Positions 1 through 5,709 of a stretch of DNA of 8,013 nt are shown piece by piece. The stretch is from an uncultured bacterium (GTDB lineage: Bacteria; Cyanobacteriota; Vampirovibrionia; Gastranaerophilales; Gastranaerophilaceae). The stretch lies in the NCBI GenBank assembly GCA_902772945.1, contig CACYCU010000166.1, forward strand, positions 1 to 8,013, in the 5' to 3' direction. Below the pieces are notes generated by a model. The model was not told where the DNA came from and did no database searches. It was given only the letters and a program-made list of their open reading frames with translations. The position numbers and the translations under genes are program-made. The stretch's first letter is position 1. Each line of letters opens with the position of its first letter.

Positions 1-8
1 ATATATTA

Positions 9-37
9 TTGAATTATTACAATATACCTGTTATAAT
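9..37 (+). promoter_or_regulatory. Sigma-70-type extended -10 promoter for plsY
   Basis: TTGAAT (9-14) and TATAAT (32-37) are separated by exactly 17 bases, and a TG dinucleotide at 29-30 makes an extended -10 (TGTTATAAT). The predicted transcription start is near 44, giving a leader of about 17 bases that holds the ribosome binding site AGGGGAG (51-57) ahead of the ATG at 61. Near-consensus elements with ideal spacing make this a strong prediction; the start site itself is inferred. Confidence 0.75.
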
Positions 38-60
38 TGTTAAGAAAATAAGGGGAGAAC

Positions 61-666
61 ATGGAAAAAATTTTTGAAATTTTGGCAGTTATAATAAGTG
101 CATACATTATAGGTTCAATACCTACAGGCTACATTATTGTAAAAGCGTTTACTGGACAAGATATAAGAACAATAGGCTCAGGCTCAACCGGAGCTACAAA
201 TGTTAAGAGAGTCATGGGTAAAAAATGGTTTTTTATAACTCTTTTACTGGATGCATTTAAAGGAGCTTTGCCTGTAGTTCTTGCTGCATATTTTGCAAAG
301 ACATTTACATCAATAGGTTTGTTACCGGTATTAGCAGCTATTGCTGTTATTTTAGGACATAGCAAATCAATTTTTCTTAAATTTACCGGCGGGAAATCAG
401 TTGCATCCGGTGTCGGAACAATTCTAGCCCTAAATTGGCAAGTCGGACTCATAATTGCTGCTATTTGGGCTGTAATAACTTTTTTCACCAGATATGTTTC
501 GGTAGGTTCAATAATTGCACTCGCAATTTCTCCGCTCTTAATGTGGATTTTTAAAGCTCCTTTAGCATACATATTATATTGCGCATTAGGTGCAATTTAT
601 ATTATTTGGCTTCACAGATCAAATATCCAAAGACTTCTAAAAGGTGAAGAAAACAAGGTGAGATAA
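61..666 (+). CDS. plsY: Glycerol-3-phosphate acyltransferase PlsY
   Basis: This integral membrane enzyme transfers an acyl group from acyl-phosphate to glycerol-3-phosphate, making lysophosphatidic acid, the first committed step of phospholipid synthesis in the PlsX/PlsY pathway. The 201-residue length is normal for the family. Three family motifs are visible: GSGSTGATNVKR at residues 39-50 (usual form GSGN.GATN), DAFKGALP at 64-71, and GHSKSIFLKFTGGKSVASG at 99-117 (usual form GH..P.FL.FKGGKGVAT). The rest is hydrophobic segments, starting with a helix at about 5-29 that carries GSIPTGY at 18-24. The ATG is chosen because AGGGGAG sits just upstream. The stop TAA touches the ATG of the small membrane protein gene that follows, so the two are probably translated together. 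Small departures from the motifs (T for P at 43, S for G at 113) are within normal variation. No plsX is in the window. Confidence 0.95.
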   Translation: MEKIFEILAVIISAYIIGSIPTGYIIVKAFTGQDIRTIGSGSTGATNVKRVMGKKWFFITLLLDAFKGALPVVLAAYFAKTFTSIGLLPVLAAIAVILGHSKSIFLKFTGGKSVASGVGTILALNWQVGLIIAAIWAVITFFTRYVSVGSIIALAISPLLMWIFKAPLAYILYCALGAIYIIWLHRSNIQRLLKGEENKVR

Positions 667-822
667 ATGAATTCTTTATTAATAGGTTTGATTATAATAA
701 TAGGACTCTTGGCGGTAGGAAAAATCTTTTCAATTCTATCAAAAATATTTTTTATAATATTAATTGTAGCAGCCGGAGCTATTTTGGTTTATTTATGGCA
801 AAACGGAATACTCCCTTTATAA
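667..822 (+). CDS. Small hydrophobic membrane protein (51 aa), coupled to plsY
   Basis: An ATG directly abuts the plsY stop codon (TAA 664-666, ATG 667-669) and opens a 51-codon frame ending at TAA 820-822. AGGTGAG at 656-662, inside the end of plsY, is a good ribosome binding site with 4 bases to the ATG. The product begins MNSLLIGLIIIIG and has two hydrophobic stretches, at about 3-17 and 27-44, around a short KIFSILSK segment; it ends WQNGILPL. It may span the membrane once or twice. I recognise no family. Abutting reading frames plus the RBS suggest translational coupling to plsY, hence a possible role near PlsY in the membrane; this is inference. Its last six bases overlap the end of the convergent TonB-C gene. 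Confidence 0.72.
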   Translation: MNSLLIGLIIIIGLLAVGKIFSILSKIFFIILIVAAGAILVYLWQNGILPL

Positions 823-1551
823 ACTAAAATTGAAATTCAATGTTACGACCATTTCTTCATTAAAAAAGTTTTCCGGAAACGGTTTGAATGGTGAGGATGA
901 TTTTACGGCTTCCTGTGCATTTTCATCAAGTGCTTTTATTTTAGATGATTTTAAAATTACAGTTTTTTTAACTCTTCCATCTTTTCCGACTGTAATTGCT
1001 ATCTGGACGAGCAAATCTTTTTGACCTTTTGCAAGTTTTTCAACTTCTTTTCGGGAAGGCACTTTCCAATTTTTTTGAACTTTTTCGTGAACTTCTCTTA
1101 CGTATGGAGAATAATCAACATATTTTCCGTCAGGTCCAAAAATAAAATATTCAGAACCTGATACATAAATCTGTACAGCATGAAGATTTCCCGAAGGATA
1201 ATCATACATAATCCTGCATTTTTGCAATTCCGGTCTTACAAGTGCAATATATTTCAATTCATTTGTATCAACGGCGTAAAGTAACTCTACCTTGCCGTTT
1301 TTTACATAATAATAATTTTTACTTTGCGTTCCATCATCTTTTATAACCGTATAATCGTGAAAATATTTTGGATACTTATTTGTGCTAATTTTTGGCTTTA
1401 CTCTATTAAATATTATAGCGAGGGTTTCATTAACAAGCTCATAACTTGTACTGTCAGAAGATTTTAAATATTGAGGTTCAATACGAACATATGCAAACGC
1501 CTCTGCTGAGAGAACAAAAGTAATTAATAAAGCTAATATAACCCTTCTCAT
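817..1551 (-). CDS. Secreted protein with TonB-family C-terminal domain
   Basis: The 244-residue product starts with a typical Sec signal peptide (MRRVILALLITF, then AEAFA at 16-20, probable cleavage after AFA). Residues about 60-145 are rich in Tyr and short strands (NYYYVKNGKVELLYA; YDYPSGNLHAVQIYV; YFIFGPDGKYVDY), resembling MORN/YwqK-like beta repeats. Residues about 147-244 match the TonB/TolA C-terminal pattern: VREVHEKVQKNWKVP at 151-165, ITVGKDGRVKKTVILKSS at 186-203, ALDENAQEAVKSSSPFKPFP at 207-226, and the closing strand MVVTLNFNF. A periplasmic or envelope-associated protein is likely. Unlike classical TonB it has a signal peptide and no proline-rich spacer. The ATG at 1551 is preferred over an upstream in-frame TTG because AAGGA (1559-1563) lies 7 bases upstream and the extended frame runs through the promoter -10. 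The exact role is unknown. Confidence 0.82.
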   Translation of the reverse strand: MRRVILALLITFVLSAEAFAYVRIEPQYLKSSDSTSYELVNETLAIIFNRVKPKISTNKYPKYFHDYTVIKDDGTQSKNYYYVKNGKVELLYAVDTNELKYIALVRPELQKCRIMYDYPSGNLHAVQIYVSGSEYFIFGPDGKYVDYSPYVREVHEKVQKNWKVPSRKEVEKLAKGQKDLLVQIAITVGKDGRVKKTVILKSSKIKALDENAQEAVKSSSPFKPFPENFFNEEMVVTLNFNFSL

Positions 1552-1569
1552 AAATAAATCCTTTTCTAA

Positions 1570-1599
1570 ATTATAACACAAAAATTTAAGTTTTGTAAA
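1570..1599 (-). promoter_or_regulatory. Extended -10 promoter for the TonB-C protein gene
   Basis: On the minus strand, TTTACA (1599-1594) and TATAAT (1575-1570) are 18 bases apart, with TGT immediately before the -10 (TGTTATAAT, identical to the plsY extended -10). The predicted start near 1563 leaves a leader of only about 12 bases, beginning at the ribosome binding site itself. The TGTTATAAT element is strong evidence; the start position is inferred. Confidence 0.72.
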
Positions 1600-1658
1600 A
1601 CTAAAATGAAAACTATTAAAGTTTTATGAAAAATTTTCCGTATAAAAAAATATACTGA

Positions 1659-1686
1659 TTGACTTTATTTAATAAAACATTAAAAA
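1659..1686 (+). promoter_or_regulatory. Possible weak promoter for the 150-aa helical protein
   Basis: TTGACT (1659-1664) is a good -35, but the best element at normal spacing is TAAAAA (1681-1686, 16-base spacer, 4 of 6 matches). The start would fall near the ribosome binding site at 1696-1700. A TATACT at 1651-1656 is an alternative -10 without a clear -35. Weak prediction. Confidence 0.3.
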
Positions 1687-1708
1687 GTTGAAAGAAAGGA
1701 TTTGGGTT

Positions 1709-2161
1709 ATGTCGTCAATCAGTAATATATACAGCTATAACAAGCTGAGCAGTTATACCAAGCTGAGACTCGAAGCACTCGGCATTGACCCGACTTCTGT
1801 TTCAACTGAATCACAGGCACAACATTTAATAGCGCAGGCGGAGGATGCGCGAAAACAAGGTACTACTTTAAAACATGGAGGGACGACAAGAGAGCAGCTC
1901 ACCTCAGAAGCTAAGCAGCTTGCACAAAAAGTGGGAGCGAGATTTTCGGATAGAGATTCACTTGAAAAAATTTTGGAAAACATATCATACAAACTTAATA
2001 ACATGTCAAAAAATCATGAAGACAACGAGGTTATCCAAATTATTCAAGCAAAATTATCAGACATAGCAGAAAGAGCTGAAGAAACAGTAAAAATACAAAA
2101 AAATATTTTTAATGAAATGGAAATGATTTCTGTAAGCAACAAATTAATTTTGGGCTTATGA
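1709..2161 (+). CDS. Predicted helical protein of unknown function (150 aa)
   Basis: I do not recognise a named family. The start is the ATG at 1709, with AAGGA at 1696-1700 eight bases upstream; an in-frame TTG at 1688 would lie before the ribosome binding site. The product opens MSSISNIYSYNKLSSYTKLR and continues LRLEALGIDPTSVSTESQAQHLIAQAEDARKQ in pieces at residues 19-50, a short helix-turn-helix-like segment ending in an Ala/Gln-rich helix. Residues about 60-76 and 84-139 look helical and heptad-like (LEKILENISYKLNNM; IIQAKLSDIAERAEETVKI), consistent with a coiled coil. There is no signal peptide, membrane segment or cysteine, so it is probably soluble and cytoplasmic. The first half is noticeably richer in G+C than the second. 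It stands alone between a divergent and a convergent neighbour. Confidence 0.75.
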   Translation: MSSISNIYSYNKLSSYTKLRLEALGIDPTSVSTESQAQHLIAQAEDARKQGTTLKHGGTTREQLTSEAKQLAQKVGARFSDRDSLEKILENISYKLNNMSKNHEDNEVIQIIQAKLSDIAERAEETVKIQKNIFNEMEMISVSNKLILGL

Positions 2162-2191
2162 ATTCAGGATTACTGAAAAAGAGAAAAAAAT

Positions 2192-2215
2192 AAGGCTTGC
2201 CATATAGCAAGCCTT
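2192..2215 (-). terminator. Terminator of gyrB, possibly bidirectional
   Basis: AAGGCTTGC (2192-2200) and GCAAGCCTT (2207-2215) form a perfect 9-bp stem with a 6-base loop CATATA. On the minus strand the stem is followed by a T-rich tract (complement of the A-rich 2176-2191), as expected for an intrinsic terminator 5 bases after the gyrB stop. On the plus strand it lies 30 bases after the stop of the 150-aa protein gene, but is followed only by TTATCATTAT, so termination in that direction should be weaker. Confidence 0.85.
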
Positions 2216-2220
2216 TATCA

Positions 2221-4749
2221 TTATGTATCAATATTTGTTGCATAAACTGCATTTGCTTCAATAAAGTTTCTTCTCGGATCAACTTTGTCACCCATTAATA
2301 TATCGAACAATTGGTCACAAAGCATTGCGTCCTCTAAATTAACTTTCAACAGAGTTCTTGTTGCAGGATCCATTGTTGTTTCCCACAACTGCTGAGGCAT
2401 CATCTCGCCCAAACCTTTGAAACGTTGAATTGTCATACCCTTTTGACCTCTGTCATCAATTATCTTTTGAAGTTTTTCAAATGAGTTTATTTCATATTGC
2501 TCTGTATCTGTTTCCAATATCAAGCTTTCTTCTTCTTCAATCAAATAATCTCTGATTAAAGGATAAGAAGCTTTCAATCTCTTATATTCGGAACTCTTGA
2601 TTATATTTTGGTTAATTATAACGTGTTCTTCTTCATTCAAATTCAACTTGATTGAATATTTTGAATTTTCAGGATTATATTTTAAAGAACATACATAATT
2701 TGAAGCTTCTGAAATATTATAATTTTTAGCGTGATCTTGAAGATAATGGTTCAAATATTCAATAATTTTTTCCATTTTTGATTGATCATCAAAATCTTCA
2801 GGAGTAATATTCGAACGAACCAATCCTCTTAAAACAACTGCCGGATACAAGTTCAAAATCGGGTTATTATAAGAATTATAGAATGCTGACATGTTTTTTA
2901 TCAACTCTAATAAATCTTCTCCTGTTTTTGTTCTTGATTTTGTCTTATCAGACAAGCTCAAATTTTTAATACCACGCTCTTTCAGCATCTTATCAAGTGC
3001 ATGTTCATCATACAAATATTCAATATTATTTTTGCCGGATGTTATCTTAAACAATGGCGGCTGAGCAATATATACATGCCCGTTTTCAATTAATGGTCTG
3101 GCGTATCTAAAGAAAAACGTCAATAATAATGTTCTTATATGAGCTCCGTCAACATCAGCATCTGTCATAATTATTATTTTGTGATAACGAAGTTTTTCAA
3201 GATTTATTTCTTCAGGGTTTCTGCTTATATTAATACCAAAGGCCTGAACCATTGATTGAATTTCGTTATTGCCATAGATTCTGTCTAATCTGGCTTTTTC
3301 AACGTTCAAAATTTTTCCTCTCAAAGGCAGAATAGCCTGAAACATCCTGTTTCTGCCTTGTTTTGCAGAACCGCCTGCAGAATCTCCCTCAACGATATAT
3401 ATTTCACATTTTTCTGGTTCTCTGTTTGAACAATCTGCAAGTTTTCCTGGCAAAGTAGAATTTTCAAGTACTGATTTTCTTCTTGTCAATTCTCTTGCTT
3501 TTCTTGCTGCTTCACGTGCTCTTTGAGCTTGAAGAGTTTTTTCAATAATTATTTTGGCAATTTTCGGATTGAATTCGAGCCACTCTTGAAGTTTATCACG
3601 TACAGCATCTTGAGTTGCTGTCAATGCTTCTGCATTCCCAAGTTTTTCTTTTGTCTGCCCTTCAAACTCCGGATTAGATATTTTTACACTGACTATTGCG
3701 GTCAAACCTTCTCTGACATCTTCGCCTGAAAGGTTTTGATCAGAATCTTTTAGAATATTATTTTTTCTCGCATAATCATTAAATACACGAGTCAAAGAAT
3801 TTCTGAAACCTGTAAGATGAGTTCCACCTGAATGTGTATTAATGTTGTTTGCAAAAGATAAAACACTTTCAGAATATGCATCTGTATACTGCATTGCAAC
3901 TTCAATCTGCATTCCGTCAACAACCTTGTCAATATAAATTGGTTTGTCATGCAAAACAGTTTTATTTTCGTTCAAAAATTCAACATAGCTTGCAATCCCG
4001 CCTGCATAATGAAATTCTTGCTGCTCACCTGTAACACCGTCAATAAAAACAATTCTTAAGCCTTTATTCAAAAATGCCATTTCTCTCAATCTGCTTGAAA
4101 TAACATCTTTGTCAATTGTTGTTGTTTCGGTAAATATTTCAGGATCAGGCCAAAACGTAGTTTTTGTACCTGTTTTGTCCGTTGTTTCTCCTTTTTCAAC
4201 AGGAGTAAGAGGTTCACCTCTCATATACTCTTGACGCCATACATAACCGTCACGAGAAACTTCAACCTTGTATTTTTCCGACAGTGCATTTACAACTGAT
4301 GCACCTACACCATGGAGTCCGCCTGACACTTTGTATCCGCCGTCTCCAAATTTTCCGCCCGCATGAAGCACGGTATGAACAATTTCCAAAGCTGATTTTC
4401 CCGATTCGGGCTTTATATCGACAGGAATACCACGACCGTTATCTTCTACCGTAACGCTGTTATCTTTATTAACTGTTACATATATATCAGTACAAAATCC
4501 TGCTAAAGACTCATCAATAGAATTGTCTACAATTTCATAAATACAATGATGAAGACCTCTTTGAGAAGTTGACCCGATATACATACCCGGTCTCATTCTG
4601 ACAGCTTCCAATCCTTCCAAAACCCTGATATTGCTTGCATCATAAGAATCAGAAGTTTTTGTTTCAATTGCTTCATCATTATTTTCAAGTTCAACAATTT
4701 CAATTTTTTCTTGAACTTCTACGGTATTTTTTGTTTCTGTATCCGGCAT
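2221..4749 (-). CDS. gyrB: DNA gyrase subunit B (long form)
   Basis: GyrB is the ATPase subunit of gyrase, the A2B2 type II topoisomerase that introduces negative supercoils. The 842-residue product has a 34-residue acidic N-terminal extension before YDASNIRVLEGLEAVRMRPG. ATPase features are YEIVDNSIDESLAG (71-84; predicted general base E72, Mg ligand N76), EDNGRGIP (102-109), the GGLHGVGAS lid (143-151) and QTKEKL (365-370, ATP-contacting Lys 367). TOPRIM features are EGDSAGG (454-460) and TDADVDG (529-535), followed by QRFKGLGEM (775-783) and QLWETTMDP. About 165 extra residues between QPPLFKI (563-569) and QRFKGLGEM correspond to the insert of E. coli-type GyrB and are absent from short 640-residue forms. 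R172 matches the Arg whose loss gives novobiocin resistance in E. coli (R136). The start ATG at 4749 has GGGAGA (4761-4756) six bases upstream; the longer frame from 4791 runs through the promoter. gyrA is not in the window. Confidence 0.97.
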   Translation of the reverse strand: MPDTETKNTVEVQEKIEIVELENNDEAIETKTSDSYDASNIRVLEGLEAVRMRPGMYIGSTSQRGLHHCIYEIVDNSIDESLAGFCTDIYVTVNKDNSVTVEDNGRGIPVDIKPESGKSALEIVHTVLHAGGKFGDGGYKVSGGLHGVGASVVNALSEKYKVEVSRDGYVWRQEYMRGEPLTPVEKGETTDKTGTKTTFWPDPEIFTETTTIDKDVISSRLREMAFLNKGLRIVFIDGVTGEQQEFHYAGGIASYVEFLNENKTVLHDKPIYIDKVVDGMQIEVAMQYTDAYSESVLSFANNINTHSGGTHLTGFRNSLTRVFNDYARKNNILKDSDQNLSGEDVREGLTAIVSVKISNPEFEGQTKEKLGNAEALTATQDAVRDKLQEWLEFNPKIAKIIIEKTLQAQRAREAARKARELTRRKSVLENSTLPGKLADCSNREPEKCEIYIVEGDSAGGSAKQGRNRMFQAILPLRGKILNVEKARLDRIYGNNEIQSMVQAFGINISRNPEEINLEKLRYHKIIIMTDADVDGAHIRTLLLTFFFRYARPLIENGHVYIAQPPLFKITSGKNNIEYLYDEHALDKMLKERGIKNLSLSDKTKSRTKTGEDLLELIKNMSAFYNSYNNPILNLYPAVVLRGLVRSNITPEDFDDQSKMEKIIEYLNHYLQDHAKNYNISEASNYVCSLKYNPENSKYSIKLNLNEEEHVIINQNIIKSSEYKRLKASYPLIRDYLIEEEESLILETDTEQYEINSFEKLQKIIDDRGQKGMTIQRFKGLGEMMPQQLWETTMDPATRTLLKVNLEDAMLCDQLFDILMGDKVDPRRNFIEANAVYATNIDT

Positions 4750-4779
4750 ATATTTTCTCCCACTAAGTCCCTTGCCTAT

Positions 4780-4807
4780 ATTGTAGCACAAACATTTTAA
4801 AACGCAA
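4780..4807 (-). promoter_or_regulatory. Extended -10 promoter for gyrB
   Basis: On the minus strand TACAAT (4785-4780) is preceded by TGC, giving TGCTACAAT, an extended -10. The -35 is poor: TTGCGT (4807-4802) at a 16-base spacer. The predicted start near 4773 would give a leader of about 24 bases. The extended -10 likely compensates for the weak -35. Confidence 0.6.
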
Positions 4808-4847
4808 AGTTTTTAAGTCCTTGAAAGCTTAATCTTTCTATAAATTC

Positions 4848-4876
4848 TTTACAAATTGACCGTAAATTTTTATACT
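4848..4876 (+). promoter_or_regulatory. Promoter for the pilin-like gene
   Basis: TTTACA (4848-4853) and TATACT (4871-4876) are 17 bases apart, each matching the sigma-70 consensus at 5 of 6 positions. The predicted start is near 4883, only about 3 bases before the ATG at 4886, so the mRNA would be essentially leaderless. It is divergent from the gyrB promoter. Confidence 0.68.
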
Positions 4877-4885
4877 TATTTTGTT

Positions 4886-5641
4886 ATGAATTATGAAAAA
4901 ACTATAATTTTTAAAATCGCTGAAGCAATAATATCAATAATTATAATAGGAATTATATTTTTTACTGTAATATCTTCATTGATTAAAGATGTGCAAAAAC
5001 GAATTTTTGTATCACAGCTAAGATATACAATCTCTGTGGTTGAGCAATCCCTTGAAGCTGCAAAATTTAAAGATGAAACATCATTAATTACGGATACAAA
5101 ACTTTGGAGAAAATGTAATATAAAAAACGTTGATACTACAGCCTGCACAAAAGAATTAAAACAATATTTCACGAACTTGGAAATAATACAAACAAACAAG
5201 TCCGAAAAAAATTATATAAATAACCAAAAAGACTGCGAAAAAATTGTTGGCAAAGGCAACAAATGGTGGTTTTTGAATGATAATAAGCAATGCTGCGGCT
5301 GGAATAATTTAAGTTTTTATTTTCTTAATGACGTAAAAGCAGATATAATAGTTGTTAACGGGAATTATCTTGCAGGACAGTTGACTTTGGATATAAACGG
5401 AGACAATCCGCCAAATACTTGGGGCAGAGATACATTTTTCTTTAACATCACACCTGACGGAAGCCTTGTACCATACGGCAGTGAAACAGATTGCAAAATT
5501 TATTCCGATTATACGGGTGAAGATATTAATGACGTATTATCTCAAAGATATTGGAAAACCTCCTGCTCAAAATCAACCAAATATAACGGAATGTCTTGTG
5601 CTGCAAGAATTATAGAAAACGGTTGGAAAATGGATTATTAA
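4886..5641 (+). CDS. Type IV pilin / pseudopilin-like protein with atypical cleavage site
   Basis: The 251-residue product begins MNYEKTIIFKIAEAIISIII, then a hydrophobic helix to about residue 33 and an amphipathic segment (LIKDVQKRIFVSQLRYTISVVEQSLEAAK). This is the layout of a type IV prepilin: short charged leader, FxxxE start of the mature protein (F9, E13 as the conserved +5 Glu), hydrophobic helix. The residue before the predicted cut is Ile 8, not the usual Gly. The C-terminal half contains LDINGDNPPNTWGRDTFFFNI, seen in pieces at about 166-186, and ends SCAARIIENGWKMDY, which I associate with pilin-like proteins of Melainabacteria. Eight cysteines, including a Cys-Cys pair, suggest disulfides in an exported domain. 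The ATG at 4886 follows a strong promoter with no Shine-Dalgarno; an in-frame TTG at 4856 lies inside the promoter. A surface pseudopilin or adhesin-like pilin is likely; no secretion ATPase or prepilin peptidase is nearby. Confidence 0.78.
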   Translation: MNYEKTIIFKIAEAIISIIIIGIIFFTVISSLIKDVQKRIFVSQLRYTISVVEQSLEAAKFKDETSLITDTKLWRKCNIKNVDTTACTKELKQYFTNLEIIQTNKSEKNYINNQKDCEKIVGKGNKWWFLNDNKQCCGWNNLSFYFLNDVKADIIVVNGNYLAGQLTLDINGDNPPNTWGRDTFFFNITPDGSLVPYGSETDCKIYSDYTGEDINDVLSQRYWKTSCSKSTKYNGMSCAARIIENGWKMDY

Positions 5642-5651
5642 TAATTATACT
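5623..5651 (+). promoter_or_regulatory. Probable promoter for the Cys-rich small protein
   Basis: TTGGAA (5623-5628, 4 of 6) and TATACT (5646-5651, 5 of 6) are 17 bases apart; the -35 lies inside the end of the pilin-like gene. The predicted start near 5658 gives a leader of about 52 bases containing the whole hairpin at 5676-5706. Read-through from the pilin-like gene is also possible, since no clear terminator separates them. Confidence 0.5.
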
Positions 5652-5675
5652 CTATCAGACAATATAAAAATTTTT

Positions 5676-5706
5676 AATCTCCTTTATACTTTGCATAAAG
5701 GAGATT
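5676..5706 (+). promoter_or_regulatory. Hairpin sequestering the ribosome binding site
   Basis: AATCTCCTTTAT (5676-5687) and ATAAAGGAGATT (5695-5706) form a perfect 12-bp stem (3 G-C, 9 A-T pairs) with a 7-base loop ACTTTGC. The right arm contains AAAGGAGA, a near-ideal Shine-Dalgarno 6 bases before the ATG at 5710; the left arm mimics the anti-Shine-Dalgarno end of 16S rRNA. In RNA this would hide the ribosome binding site, implying translational control by temperature, a protein, a small RNA or translation from upstream. As an intrinsic terminator of the pilin-like gene it would be poor: only ATTTCT follows. The structure is seen directly; the regulatory role is inferred. Confidence 0.65.
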
Positions 5707-5709
5707 TCT

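Noticed and set aside
129..572. 147-codon open frame on the minus strand
   Set aside because: Antisense to plsY, whose motifs are unmistakable; no independent coding evidence.
1753..2004. 83-codon minus frame and an overlapping 63-codon plus frame inside the 150-aa protein gene
   Set aside because: The 1709-2161 frame has a good ribosome binding site and a sensible helical product; the others are out-of-frame shadows.
4823..4838. GAAAG/CTTTC 5-bp hairpin between gyrB and the pilin-like gene
   Set aside because: Too short, without a T-tract, and located between divergent promoters where a terminator is not expected.
4856..4885. TTG-initiated extension of the pilin-like protein
   Set aside because: It falls between or over the promoter elements at 4848-4876, before the predicted transcription start, and has no ribosome binding site.
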